From positions 1 through 37,453 of the forward strand of contig OUQQ01000134.1 of assembly GCA_900404475.1 (NCBI GenBank): a stretch of 37,453 bases of DNA. The letters are read 5' to 3'. The DNA comes from Spongospora subterranea (taxonomy: Eukaryota; Endomyxa; Phytomyxea; Plasmodiophorida; Plasmodiophoridae). Made by a program: the position numbers and the translations under genes. Below the pieces are notes generated by a model, which was given only the letters and a program-made list of their open reading frames with translations, did not search any database and was not told where the DNA came from. This document shows, piece by piece, positions 21,694 through 36,836 of the stretch (positions within the stretch are counted from its first letter, which is position 1; each line of letters starts with the position of its first letter).

Positions 21694-22361
21694 AATTATC
21701 AATATAGTCAAACATGTTCATTCGCGACCCATAGGCACGCGACGCCAAATCGAGTTGGGTTTCAAATTTGTGCCCACGAGGACGTTTGCACATTGGTCAA
21801 AGCATTAAAAAGTAGTTTTTGGACAAATCGTGATTGGTATCCTGGCTCAATGCCCCGACAACCGTGGAATCTCCGTAGAAAAATCCCCTTTATGGGCTAT
21901 GGCTCATCACCATTCTCGAAACAATGTGAATTCCGCCATTGGTTGATTATCCCCCGAGAAGGAAGTGCTCGGTCGAACCTCTCTGTCACCCATATTTCCC
22001 TTGCCCGGCGATCGCATGCCGGGAATGACCCGGGCGATAGAGTCACGCATATTCTATCGCCATTTTCGCCAGCACGTGTTGGACATGACCCATGGGCCCA
22101 TCACAACCGTAACCGATACTCGTGGTCCATCACTACAGTCGCACACTCGACCCGATCTGGGTTCCGCCGCCAGTATTTCGTTACTCACGCCCCGACTGGT
22201 TCGGCACCCCTTCCCCCGCTCTACCAGTCTACCGTGCCCGCCACTGAGGCCCAGCCCTCTGTCGTGTTCACTCGTGAGTGGGTAACTACAGTGGACGATT
22301 GTAGAGTCCCTGTGTAGCGGCTCGACCCTGTCTGGTTGGTTGGCCCCCTTCCTGTTGCAAG
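21694..22361 (+). other. Open but unassigned stretch upstream of DHHC gene
   Basis: A plus-strand frame stays open from about 21793 to 22317, with ATG at 21850 (MPRQPWNLRRKIPFMGYGSS...). It has no motif I recognise; the early part reads like a small structural protein, while the later part is Pro/Ser/His-rich and could be noncoding. A competing frame (21965-22285) overlaps it. Divergent promoters for MOB (minus) and the DHHC gene (plus) should lie in this region. Confidence 0.3.
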
Positions 22362-23705
22362 ATGCCGGCACCTCTGATCACACAATCGCCCACCGCACAC
22401 GATATCATCTACCAGCGTTATCGTCAGGCTGTGATCGCCAAACAGGCTGCTGGTCCTGGCGCCAGCACTGTGCCCTTTGGCATTGGTATCGGCCCAAGGA
22501 CTCTATTGGATTCTTGTTGTTCAGGGCCTAGCGATATGTCATCTGATGTAAGACGTAATGGATTATCATGGCCATGGTCTTTGCATCAAATCGCAGCATT
22601 CCTCGGGATTATATACGTTGTCGTTGTATTCGTCACCGTACAAATGGTTGACGTCGTTGAACTTGTCGTGTTTTTCTCCATCTTGGGTGTTGGATTTCTG
22701 GCATTTCTACGAACGAGTCTGATCGACCCGCATTGCTCTCGGGATCCATCGAGTAAAGACACAATGCGATATTGTAATGTCTGTGATCTATCAATGGAAT
22801 CCGATACGAAACATTGTCGATTATGTAATAAGTGCATATACAAGTTCGATCACCATTGTGTAAGTCCCTGACCCCCCAAAACCCCCCAATCCGACCTAAT
22901 CCTGTCTCCCCATCAGCTCTATCTGAACACCTGTATCGGCGGCCGCAACTACCGCCCGTTCTTCACCCTCATCACCCTCTGCACCATTCTCCTGGCGATG
23001 TTCCTCTCTGTCACCGTCATCACCTTCTCTCATGGAGCGGATCATCCCGATACGGTCCATTTCGCCTCTCAGGTACAATATTGCTCATCCTGTTTTCACC
23101 CGCTCTATCTCATATGTTTTATCCGATCTTCATAGCGTATATTTGGTAATTCCACCGTATATCTCTGTAGTCTCGCCGTATTTTCAATCATTCCAATTCT
23201 TCTGTTCTTCGCCGTATTGTCATTACTTGTATTTCATATTTATATTGGAATACTGCAAATCAGCACATACAACTGGATAATCGGTAAACGCGATGCGGTT
23301 AATCCAGTTGTTGAGCTCCCGCCGGCTCCGAAATTGAGCCAAGATATCCTACAAGAACGGCGCCGGAGCGTATACGATCAATGGATTAGGCAGAATCAAG
23401 AACGACATCGCGATGTGGATCGACAGCAGAACTTGCCAGGACATGAACCGGCAGCGATCGTTGGAAGTGGCGATATTCGGGTCGAGGTCAACGATGATTA
23501 TGGCGTTGACACACCCCACAGCCGCAGTGAATCGCTGATGAGCCAGATCGAGGATGTGCTCGGGATTGACGTGAGCGCCGGGGACGGGGAGATGCGGGCA
23601 AGGAACGGGAATGAAAGGAGGGGTTTGGATCCCATTGTTGAACCGGTTGATCAGAACCGATCAGGGCGAGAACCTGGTCCTGTTGATCCTGTTGATCCCT
23701 CATAA
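22362..23705 (+). CDS. DHHC-type protein S-acyltransferase, three exons
   Basis: Membrane palmitoyltransferase (zf-DHHC family) that moves palmitate onto cysteines of target proteins. Exons 22362-22859, 22917-23072 and 23136-23705 give 407 aa; introns are 57 and 63 nt. Order: cytosolic N-terminus, two transmembrane helices (about 72-92 and 95-115), the Cys-rich domain (YCNVCDLSM, HCRLCNKCIYKFDHHC) with the catalytic DHHC at about 163-166, then LYLNTCIGGRNYRPFF, two more helices and a long hydrophilic acidic C-terminal tail. The first intron splits immediately after the catalytic Cys codon. The usual Trp after DHHC is Leu-Tyr here. ER or Golgi location is likely from the family. It converges on the Sfi1-like gene. 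Confidence 0.93.
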
Positions 23706-23873
23706 CCCATCTCAATATCATTCCCCAATATCCTCTTTATATAATTAACATATCTATTGATCGCCAAATGTTATCCGTCTGGTGTAGCCCCTCCTGGTCC
23801 CATGTAGCGCCACGTGTAGCGCCATCCGCCCGCCCTCGGCCCTAGTCAACATTGCTGCTTGTTTTGCCGAATG

Positions 23874-25259
23874 TTATCTGTGTGGTGTTGGTGTGGCGGC
23901 CGTGTTGGTCCCATGGCGCCATCGCCCTATCGCCATCCTCCCGGCCCTCTCCCTATCGTGTGCCATCGCCCGCCACTCCATCTCCCTGACCGTGCACCCG
24001 ATCGCCGTCTCGACAGTCCATATCGCCATCACCCTCTTCCTGATCCGTTCCCTTGTCCATCTACCGATCCCGTCCTTCCCTCCTCCTCCCCCTAATCCGC
24101 CAATCAGCCCCAGAGCCCGTTCCCCTTTCGCCCTTCTCCCTTCAACATATCTCGTCCATCGTCCCCATATCGCCGCCTTCTCCCTCAACTCTTCCCCGTA
24201 TTCTCTCCATCTCCTCACCGAATTTCTCACCGTTAAACACCATCTCACCCTTCGACAGGCCATCTCCAGTACCATTATATCCCCTGATCGTGACCGTTTC
24301 CTGTACATGAACTCCTTCCATTGTCCAATAGATTCCCTTATCAACCGCTTCCGCTCGACCTTGATCAATATCGCCAAACCATCACAGACTCGACGCTGAA
24401 TGATTGCCGAATATCGCCATCTGTATAGCCATCGCCTGATACACTGCAGATACGCGCGACGATCGATCAGACGATCCCGTTCCAATAGCGCTTGTGATGT
24501 CTCTCGCCATTCGCCCAACGCCAATCTCATATGGAGTATATCGCGACGTTCCTCCCGTCTCCATTCCCTGATCGATATCGCCATCGCCATCGCCAACAGT
24601 GTATTCCCCCGATTCCACTGACGACACCGCCGTCGCCAATCGATCATCATCGTCCTGATCGGCACGTTCCTCTGTAATCGCCCGACAATCCTCAAACCTG
24701 TTAAAACGCGCCATCCATACAGCAGGCGCCTTCTCCTCTTTTTAAACCCGACACTGATCGCGTACGACGATCGCCAGTAGCGCCATCCGATCAGGACGTG
24801 ACGATCGGCGATACACGCCTTCGTGGCCAACTGTTCGTGATAATACACGATCCATGACGATAAGCTGCTCGATAGCAATCGGATACGATCGTGACGATCG
24901 GCTCGACCATATTCCGTTGAATACGATCGCACCCGTGTGCGCCATTGTTTGAATATCGGTGTGAGGTCCGTCTGACCAGGTATAGGTCGTCTGGCAATCC
25001 TGCCCAGATACACGATGAACCATTTCTGGACGCACCAATGCAGGACGCGGATTCGGCGCCGGGACCCGGCCTTCGACCTGTGCGATTGGGATCGCAGAAC
25101 GCCAAGACCAGGATCGGGAATCGGCTTCATTGTGTGACGAGACCAGATTTTGGGGGTTCCGATGGGATCATAATCAACGACAAGATAAAGGAAACGGGGG
25201 AACAACTGCTCGTGGAGCGGATTGGGTGAGACGTTGACAGTTAGTGGTTCATTAAACAC
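23874..25259 (-). CDS. Sfi1-like centrin-binding repeat protein
   Basis: An uninterrupted 461-codon frame dominated by Trp/Arg repeats of roughly 22-35 residues, of the form ...RRW..W...: VLHWCVQKWFIVYL, IGWRYWRSSY, LLYGWRVL, MMIDWRRRCRQW, SIREWRREER, ALGEWRE, SIGQWKEFMYR and more, across residues about 70-450. This is the pattern of Sfi1, whose long helix binds centrin at the spindle-pole body or basal body. Net charge is strongly basic. No intron is needed, unlike most neighbours. It starts 6 bp downstream of the coproporphyrinogen oxidase stop on the same strand; later in-frame Met codons (for instance about residue 44) could be the true start. Long antisense frames over it are shadows. 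Confidence 0.75.
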   Translation of the reverse strand: MFNEPLTVNVSPNPLHEQLFPRFLYLVVDYDPIGTPKIWSRHTMKPIPDPGLGVLRSQSHRSKAGSRRRIRVLHWCVQKWFIVYLGRIARRPIPGQTDLTPIFKQWRTRVRSYSTEYGRADRHDRIRLLSSSLSSWIVYYHEQLATKACIADRHVLIGWRYWRSSYAISVGFKKRRRRLLYGWRVLTGLRIVGRLQRNVPIRTMMIDWRRRCRQWNRGNTLLAMAMAISIREWRREERRDILHMRLALGEWRETSQALLERDRLIDRRAYLQCIRRWLYRWRYSAIIQRRVCDGLAILIKVERKRLIRESIGQWKEFMYRKRSRSGDIMVLEMACRRVRWCLTVRNSVRRWREYGEELREKAAIWGRWTRYVEGRRAKGERALGLIGGLGGGGGKDGIGRWTRERIRKRVMAIWTVETAIGCTVREMEWRAMAHDRERAGRMAIGRWRHGTNTAATPTPHR

Positions 25260-25265
25260 ATATGA

Positions 25266-26639
25266 TTATTGACCGAGTTGTAGTGATAGCCAGTCCTTTG
25301 GTGATCGCAGAACGGTGACCAGATCCTGTTCCGGTGAATCAGGTTTAGGTTCATAGCCGTATTCCCATCGGCATGTCAACGGCAGCGACATCAGTATCGA
25401 TTCGATCCGGGCACTGAAATCATCAGATCAACCTCTGAAGCGTGGGAGCGATGTCGCTGCGGGATCCGACCTTGGTGTGTGCAGACCGAATTTCGTCCCC
25501 CGGTCGTAGACCAGATTGAACTCAGCGTACCGTCCTCGGCGTAATTGCTGCCAATGGCGCTCGTCATCATTAGTGGCATGGTCCATGTTCCGGATCACGA
25601 TCGGGAAATACGCATCGTTGACAGCGAATCCACAGGTTTCCAGAAAGGCCATCGCTTTATCCTGGAAATCCCCCCAGACCACAAACACGATGTCAGAACA
25701 CGAGTTGCGATAAACCGATGGCGCTGGTACAAAGGGGAGTGTGTCGACATCGTCGAAGAATATTCCCCCAACTCCACGACATTCATTACGATGGGGCAAG
25801 TAGAAATACCGATCGCACCACGATTTGAATTCCGGGTAGAAGGATGGCGAGAACTGATCGCAGGCCGTTTTCTGTACGAGATGGAAATGGGTGCAGTCCT
25901 AAACTTGACACATTATGGGCGACGACTCGGGGAACGAGCACAATCGAGTACCGACCTCATCGTTGATATACGAAGGTGTAAGATCGGTTCCACCACCGAT
26001 CCACCAGATTTTGTCGTCTTCGGCAATCTCCAGCTCGAAATACCGATAATTGCAGTGCATTGTGGGGACGTGTGGATTGCGACCATGAATAACAACACTA
26101 ACACCGGCGGCGAAGAACACAACATTATCGGTCTGGGAAAACGCCTTTCAGGTTCGACTAGCGATAAGAACATTTTGAGGTGATGCACAAACAGAAACAC
26201 GAGTTAATGATGAATGATCCGCTTTCATTGATTGAATGGCGTGAGCAGGGAGCTGAACAGATATCATTGATCGATTGGGAAATAGAGCCGGGGACCCCAG
26301 GGACGAGATTACCTGACCACTAACGATGGACACGTTGACACCGGCTTTCTCGAACACGATCCCATCCTGCAATACACGAGTGATACCACCGCCTTCGTTG
26401 GGATTGGGACGGTGCCAGACATCTTCACGGAAGCGGGATCCTGGTCATTGGGTGATCGGTCTGGTGTTTATCGCCCCATGATATGATATAGATATAATAC
26501 CTGGGCCCTCTAATTCCAACACCTTTGAACAGATACGGTCCTGGATAGATCTCACTACCGTCTCCGCCTTTAATCGCTCGGGATTATCATCCCATATCTT
26601 GGAGAATAATGGCGCCGTGGCCATGTTCGACAACACCAT
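25266..26639 (-). CDS. CPOX: Coproporphyrinogen III oxidase (CPOX/HEM13), seven exons
   Basis: Oxygen-dependent decarboxylase converting coproporphyrinogen III to protoporphyrinogen IX in haem synthesis. Exons in coding order 26639-26501, 26440-26313, 26252-26199, 26132-25956, 25898-25731, 25661-25471 and 25413-25266 give 334 aa, the size of yeast HEM13. Signature blocks are [47 protein letters not shown] (catalytic Asp at about 157), [51 protein letters not shown] and the end WEYGYEP. Introns are 57-69 nt. The 69-nt intron at 25730-25662 is in frame without stops, but splicing it out restores the family alignment. There is no obvious mitochondrial or plastid presequence, so it may be cytosolic unless an upstream exon exists. 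Confidence 0.94.
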
Positions 26640-26981
26640 ATACAGGTCGCACGGGTAGAGGACCAGCGCCCATGGCGAACATTGCCCCTTCCACGGTCAC
26701 GGACTTGCCGACTCGCACTTGGGTATCGTGTTGTTACGGATGGCGCAATTCACCCAGTTTGATATTATAGACAGGATGATCTTCGCCAACTCACCATAAT
26801 CCCAGACGAAGCGCTGTTCGAAGGGATCTCCCTCTAGGGACAAATACACTTCGCACACGTTGACGCCAATATAGTCTTTCAACTCCCACTCGGAATGTGC
26901 TATCAATTGCACAGACCGTAAATGTCCCGCGAATTTCGAAACCGCTGTTTGTAGGTCTTTTCTAGGGCCGGATATTGCCAT
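26587..26981 (-). CDS. Small unknown protein overlapping the CPOX start
   Basis: From ATG at 26981 an open frame runs into a strong donor (gtgagt at 26794). Splicing to the AG ending at 26712 (83-nt intron) continues in frame as KSVTVEGAMFAMGAGPLPVR and ends at 26587-26589, giving 103 aa. Without splicing the frame ends at 26697 (94 aa). Either version looks like real protein (ELKDYIGVNVCEVYLSLEGD), but I recognise no family. The spliced form overlaps the first 53 bases of the predicted CPOX coding region in another frame, so either this 3' end or the CPOX start is wrong, or the genes overlap. Confidence 0.4.
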
Positions 26982-27498
26982 TGCCTTTCTGGTAGCAGTG
27001 GGAAAAAATGTTTTGAAATGATTCAGGAATCCGATCCCAGTAAACCTTTTGCCTTTTGATCAGGACCCGTTATCGGGTCATGGCTGATATGAACAGGTGA
27101 TTTGGCCACGATCCATTATTTGCATCGCCTGGCTATTCCGGACCAAATAACTCGCCGAATTTTATTTCTATCGGATACAGATAACTTTTAACGGCTCTTT
27201 GTTTGGCTTAAAATAGAGTCGAAGTCGAATAATTCCGGGTTCAAAACCGGTCCACAATGTTCAAGGAATGTAATTGGGGTTATTGATGTGATTAATTAAC
27301 CGGAGACGGTGCGATTGGGTTTTAAGGGGCGATAACCTGAACCCAATGGCCTATTCCGCCCATTCGTCAATGGGAATATCGGGCGGTGTCATGTCATCAT
27401 AACCGCTTCAATCGGGGACCAGTTCAGATTGGATCATCGGTCACTTCCAGATTGACCAAACTCATATCTCATCCCGTTTATCGGAAGCCCGTTCTACG
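26982..27498. other. Intergenic, nothing recognised
   Basis: About 500 bp with no convincing frame, upstream of the small minus-strand gene at 26981. Local composition is AT-richer than the flanking coding DNA. Confidence 0.4.
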
Positions 27499-27705
27499 AT
27501 GGCCAACCACAACCTATCGCCATCGGACCGTCAACGATCGTCACCGGTTTATTCATATGAGGAGTCACCAACTGCTCAACCTCACCGGCACCGACTCCCA
27601 TATTCGCAAGTCGGATCCGCTTTCAACCGATCAATAATCACCAGGAACAACAACGATCACGATCAATTGGTCTCATCTGATGAGTTCAATCTTTATTGGC
27701 GATGA
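27499..27705 (+). CDS. Possible 68-aa small protein
   Basis: A short frame from ATG at 27499 rich in Ser, Pro, His, Arg and Asn; no motif, no transmembrane segment. Its 3' end overlaps the last 13 bases of the convergent EF-hand-like gene. It may be chance or an uncharacterised small gene. Confidence 0.25.
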   Translation: MANHNLSPSDRQRSSPVYSYEESPTAQPHRHRLPYSQVGSAFNRSIITRNNNDHDQLVSSDEFNLYWR

Positions 27706-28205
27706 CCAGTGGCGAAATTGGAGTCCCATTTGGTGGTGGAATCGGACGGTCTATTCAACAGTATTCTGACGTTGATATTGGTGTGATGTGATTTACTGTT
27801 CGCCGATCTGATCTTAAACGCGTGACGATGGAGAAGGACGGCGATCCGTTCGAATGTCGCCTCGTCCCCATCATCGTCATCGTCCGCCACCACCGCCCGT
27901 CGCCGACTCAGCTTCAGGTCGTGCTCCTTCTTGAGCTGGGTTAGGACGAAGTTCGGTCGGGCCATGGCCTTGATCGTGGCGCGGCGATGGTCGCCAATCA
28001 GGTCCGACAGGGCGTTGAAATCGATATCGCCACGTTCGTCGGCTAATGGTTTGATCAACGTCAATATATCGTCGCGATTATATTGCGGAAATGATTGTAA
28101 TCGCCGATCGAGCTTTCGCAGGAACATTTCCTGTTCCGATGATGGGAGATATCCCCTCGACATGAAGATCGACGTCAGGTCGTCGCTTTGCTCCAGATCG
28201 CACAT
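27693..28205 (-). CDS. EF-hand-like hypothetical protein, intronless
   Basis: A 170-codon frame from ATG at 28205. Residues about 20-75 resemble an EF-hand pair (SEQEMFLRKLD...YNRDDILTLI, then ADERGDIDFNALSDLI); the second loop keeps D-x-x-G-D-I-D-F, but calcium ligands are incomplete. An acidic run (VVADDDDDGDE) precedes a C-terminal segment with LLHRHAFKIRS. The same frame is open for another 190 bases upstream without an ATG, so a 5' exon is possible. I cannot assign a function; a calmodulin-like or axonemal EF-hand role would be speculation. Confidence 0.55.
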   Translation of the reverse strand: MCDLEQSDDLTSIFMSRGYLPSSEQEMFLRKLDRRLQSFPQYNRDDILTLIKPLADERGDIDFNALSDLIGDHRRATIKAMARPNFVLTQLKKEHDLKLSRRRAVVADDDDDGDEATFERIAVLLHRHAFKIRSANSKSHHTNINVRILLNRPSDSTTKWDSNFATGHRQ

Positions 28206-29311
28206 CTTATCGAGTTCCTGAACATGACGATCGTGATCAGTTCGACAATATAGTCGAGGGGGAGGGGAGGGCGACACTATCGGATACGATATGAGATCCT
28301 TTGAACCCGGAACGGATATGAACGATGTCCTGGAGATGAGCTCGACACGATGAGCACAATCCGGGGGCGATGTGATCGGGCGATACCAACTCAACACCGT
28401 TAACCAGTTGACGAAGGGAATTATATCGATCAGGGTCGGTGGTCTGTTCGGTGGCGGTGTCGGTGGCGATCTGGGTGTTGAGGGAATGGCGCTCTAACCT
28501 TGATCGATCGGAGATGGGATTGGAAATGATGGCGACAATCAACACAGATACAGGTCGATAGGGAATGGCGATCGGATAATGGACCGTATTCCCCTAATAC
28601 ATATAGGCGATTGATCGGACGGGGATGGGATATGTTGACAGGAAAACAGAACTGTTGGGCGAAAGGGGATCGGTTAGAGGAACGGGGGAGGGAGGATCAT
28701 CATCATCACCTTCACGATATGATCAATAGGGATAAGATGACGACGGGGAATACAGATCAGATCGTCATCGCCATTGCCGCTAATCTTATCGCCATCGGCA
28801 GTATTCTTATCGGCCATCGATATCTCTGTCTCGCTCGTGGTGCGGGTGTGTGTTTGGCCTCACCCCCCGGGTAGATGATGAACGACGCGTGCCATTGAAG
28901 GGGATTTCCAAAAGGATCAACGGTAATATATAACCGGGGAGGGGGGAACACACTAACACCACATCATCACCACCGATTACCTCAACCCCTTCTCACAATA
29001 AACTATTTCACACAACAAAACCGCAATTGGCGATAACAGAACATTCGCAGAAGAGAATTCAGTTGATCGATATAGTTTAGTGGATTGGTCTCATTGTGAG
29101 TGATTATTACTGTGATATTATCGTTGGTCCCGGTGTCCCCTCAATATCTATGGCCATTCCTCGTCGTGACCAATTCCCCAATTTCCCGTTGATCGGGGTC
29201 AAACCGGATTAATTGCGGACGGACCTTTGGCCAGATCTGGTCGGGCGATCGGGTCTGTAGCGCCATCTCCCTGTACCAGGGTCGGGCAGTGTTCCCAGGT
29301 TGATCATCATC
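28206..29311. other. 1.1-kb divergent intergenic region
   Basis: This lies between the minus-strand EF-hand-like gene and the plus-strand ZPR1-like gene. Minus-strand frames at 28545-28237 and plus-strand 28611-28874 are open but low-complexity (His- and Asp-rich, hydrophobic runs) and have no motif. The DNA is rich in atcgcc/gatcg words. Confidence 0.35.
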
Positions 29312-29989
29312 ATGCCTTCCTGCCCCGTCGATTACGACGAGAACAGCCGGAGCGGTATCGATGTTGGCCATCAAGAGGTGCAACGGATCATCGAGGAGCT
29401 GGAGGCGATATACGTCATGTCTCATAGCGAATGGCTGGCAGCGATACCGATAAGCTCATTCATATGTGCACAATTAGGGTATGAGGATATCGATGAGCTA
29501 GAGGACGCCATCCATGGGACGTTCGAGGAGTTCCTCAGGATCCTCCCACAGGTCCAGATCAAACAATCGGACGATGGCGAACAGGAACGACTACTGTTCC
29601 GGATCATTGACCAAACCGGGAACCCGCACAAGATGGTGCTCAAGATCAGCGAACGACAACAGCTCTGGAATGTGCTGTTGAAGTCGCCAACCGGTGTGGT
29701 TCAGATCCCGGAACTGGAGTTTGAGATATCGGCGGACGGGCGACGCCGGATCGACACGATCTGGGGATATCTGGCGTCGTCGGCGTTGGATCTCGAGGTT
29801 CGGCTGCAGCAACGGGAGAACGATCAGCACGACGATCCGGATACGGTTCAGGAGCTGGCCCTATTGCGACAGGTTGTCGATGGCCTGTCCGACCTTCGCG
29901 ATCTCAAATACGAATGGACTTTGGTGGTTAGTGACGAATCTGGCGCTACACGATTTACAGATATGTCATTGGTCGATATCCCCAACTGA
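29312..29989 (+). CDS. ZPR1-like domain protein without a zinc finger
   Basis: An intronless frame of 225 aa from ATG at 29312; the in-frame TTG upstream is unlikely to be a start. The segment RQQLWNVLLKSPTGVVQIPE followed by LEFEIS and IDTIWGYLA recalls the ZPR1 domain pattern (L...VLKS..A...IPELE.E+..G....T+EG.+). The four-Cys zinc fingers that normally precede each ZPR1 domain are absent. The N-terminal 60 residues are helical and acidic (EELEAIYVMSHSEWL, GYEDIDELEDAIHG). It may be a diverged half-ZPR1 protein, or the likeness may be chance; function unassig­ned. Confidence 0.55.
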   Translation: MPSCPVDYDENSRSGIDVGHQEVQRIIEELEAIYVMSHSEWLAAIPISSFICAQLGYEDIDELEDAIHGTFEEFLRILPQVQIKQSDDGEQERLLFRIIDQTGNPHKMVLKISERQQLWNVLLKSPTGVVQIPELEFEISADGRRRIDTIWGYLASSALDLEVRLQQRENDQHDDPDTVQELALLRQVVDGLSDLRDLKYEWTLVVSDESGATRFTDMSLVDIPN

Positions 29990-30717
29990 TCGCAATCATC
30001 AATACAGTCGATGCCCATCCCCATCGCCCACCGTGATCATCGCGACCTGTCAGTATCGATCAGGGTACTCTGCTAGCGCCATGTGTTTGACCTGGCACGA
30101 TGTCCCATCGCTTGACCACTTCAGATGACCCAACTCCCCTCGTTATTCCACTGGATATATTTATGGTAATTTTCAGCATGAGGTTGTTGGTCGGCCACTA
30201 CAGAAAACATCCTTGACATGAATCCGGCCATTTCGGGTAATCGAATAAGGCTGTCGTTTTTATTCGGTTCTTGCCGGTTTGCGCTTCCTATAGGAATTCC
30301 TCTGAATCTTAACGTTCATAGCATCGTCATGAATAACCGGTAAATCCAACCGACGACTCCGTTTACTGGTGACCACATCGGTGTCTCACCCTTGGTTGAA
30401 TATGATGCCATAGGACTTCGTCTTGCTCAGTGTAAAAACAGGGTTTTGAGCATTGTTTGGCATTCTTGTAGTCCTGATGCGGATAGTCGGTTTTCCAATG
30501 CCCACCATGCGTCGTCAGCGGTTTCCGTTCGACCTACGAAACTGAAAATATCGTCGGCAACGGATAATCGTTCGATATCCTTGATAATGGGCCACCAATC
30601 CCAGAAAATAACATTCAGTTGCTGATAAAAAAAAACTGAGCACAGCGACATTTGATACGGTTGACAGAATAGCAGCTATATTCGGCCACAATTCGTGATG
30701 AGATTAGTGGGAAAAAC
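29990..30717. other. Convergent intergenic region with one possible exon
   Basis: This separates the ZPR1-like gene (plus) from the AP-4 epsilon stop (minus). A minus-strand frame at 30651-30427 starts with ATG and reads like protein (FSFVGRTETADDAWWALENR), 74 aa, but I see no family and no partner exon. Confidence 0.35.
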
Positions 30718-35521
<4,804 letters not shown>

Positions 35522-35761
35522 TTACCTCCGAGTAAACAGTTCTTCCATATGGACTCGCGTCAGCTCCTTCCTTATGTCAATGGTTAGCTTCTTCACTCTG
35601 TTTCGGTAATCATTAGCAACCGTTGGACGGTCAAATGTCAGGATTAGCCATTCTGCTACTGGAGATTGAGTCATGAATTCGAACAAAAGTTCGCGCGCGC
35701 CAATCTTGCAAGGCGGTTTTGAGCATGCGATGTCCAACGACAAAATTATGGGCGGTTCCAA
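35522..35761 (-). CDS. Possible terminal exon of unknown gene
   Basis: A minus-strand frame of 79 codons with protein-like content (GARELLFEFM, then LTFDRPTVANDYRNRVKKL, and a basic ELFTRR end) that stops at 35522. No ATG near its start, so it would be a last exon or a fragment. I do not recognise the family. Confidence 0.3.
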   Translation of the reverse strand: MEPPIILSLDIACSKPPCKIGARELLFEFMTQSPVAEWLILTFDRPTVANDYRNRVKKLTIDIRKELTRVHMEELFTRR

Positions 35762-36836
35762 TTAGGTGAACTTGTTAGGGAGTGTGAAGCGGATAAAGAT
35801 GACTGTCGCTGGTGAGAATTTTTGTTCAAGAAATTGAGCTGTCCCCGAAGTCGAGCGAGTTAGAAATTATATGAGATCGCGATATTGAGCCTTCTTGCGA
35901 CAGGAATGCTGATCGATTAAGAAAGAGTTTAAAAGGTTTCGACTTGCCCACGTTGATGATGAAGCCCGTTGCCTCCATGAATTGCATCAATCTCGATTAT
36001 ACCTGATGGAGATCGTCTGAGTCGGAATGTCAACCGAAAACTTCTCCAAGTAAACTGCGTCTTGTTGGTTTGGTTGAAGGGAATGGAGGAGGTGATACGA
36101 GGACTAGGGCACGATCTCAGAGCGATGCCCCGAATCTAACTGTGTTCGTAAAGATCCTCCCCCCCTAGCGTTGGACACGTTCGAGTTAGACTTGTCCCGA
36201 AATATTCACCTGCAGATGATGAATGGTTATCTGATTGCATTGACTGGCTACAAGATTTCCTCAGTGTTTAGCCCCAACGCTGATCCGTTTTGATGTGAAA
36301 TTTGTTGTCTCTGATACAGCAATAGCACCCGCCACAAAATATTTCATCGGAAACGGGTATGCAGTGACGTTATTGGAGAGTTGTAATGATCGCGATATCC
36401 AGTTAGCAGCAGCAACGCAACGTCAGAGCTGGTTGGCACTTGTGTTGACTAAGGCAGCTCGATAGGAACATTGAGGTGATAACACAAACCCCCATAAGTA
36501 TTACTCCTATCACATGATTGAGGTGTTAAACCGTGTTCAGCTGGACACTCGAGTACAGACGTTTCCAAAACACATCGTTGACTGGGTTTCCTGCATCATG
36601 ATCGAAATTCGGACGTTCCGCCGTTAACTATAGGACATCCGAAAGGACAAGGACATAACCTGTCGATATCTTCCAGATACTCACGAAATCAACAATTGAA
36701 TACGCAATCTTTCCGATGAATTGATTTGTACCGTTTGGTGCTGTCTTTATAGCACAGGCAGGAGAACGGATCGGATCTGGAGATTGAACGTTGAGGAAAT
36801 CTCGTTTTCACCTCCATGGTAATACAATCAGATAAT
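35762..36836. other. No gene seen; probable element decay
   Basis: About 1.1 kb with stops in all frames. It lies just 3' of the gypsy relic (minus) and may contain its decayed downstream half, but I found no clear RNase H or integrase motif. Confidence 0.4.

Noticed and set aside
23893..24399. 168-codon plus-strand frame rich in Pro and His
   Set aside because: It is exactly antisense to the Sfi1-like frame and its composition follows from the complementary Trp/Arg codons.
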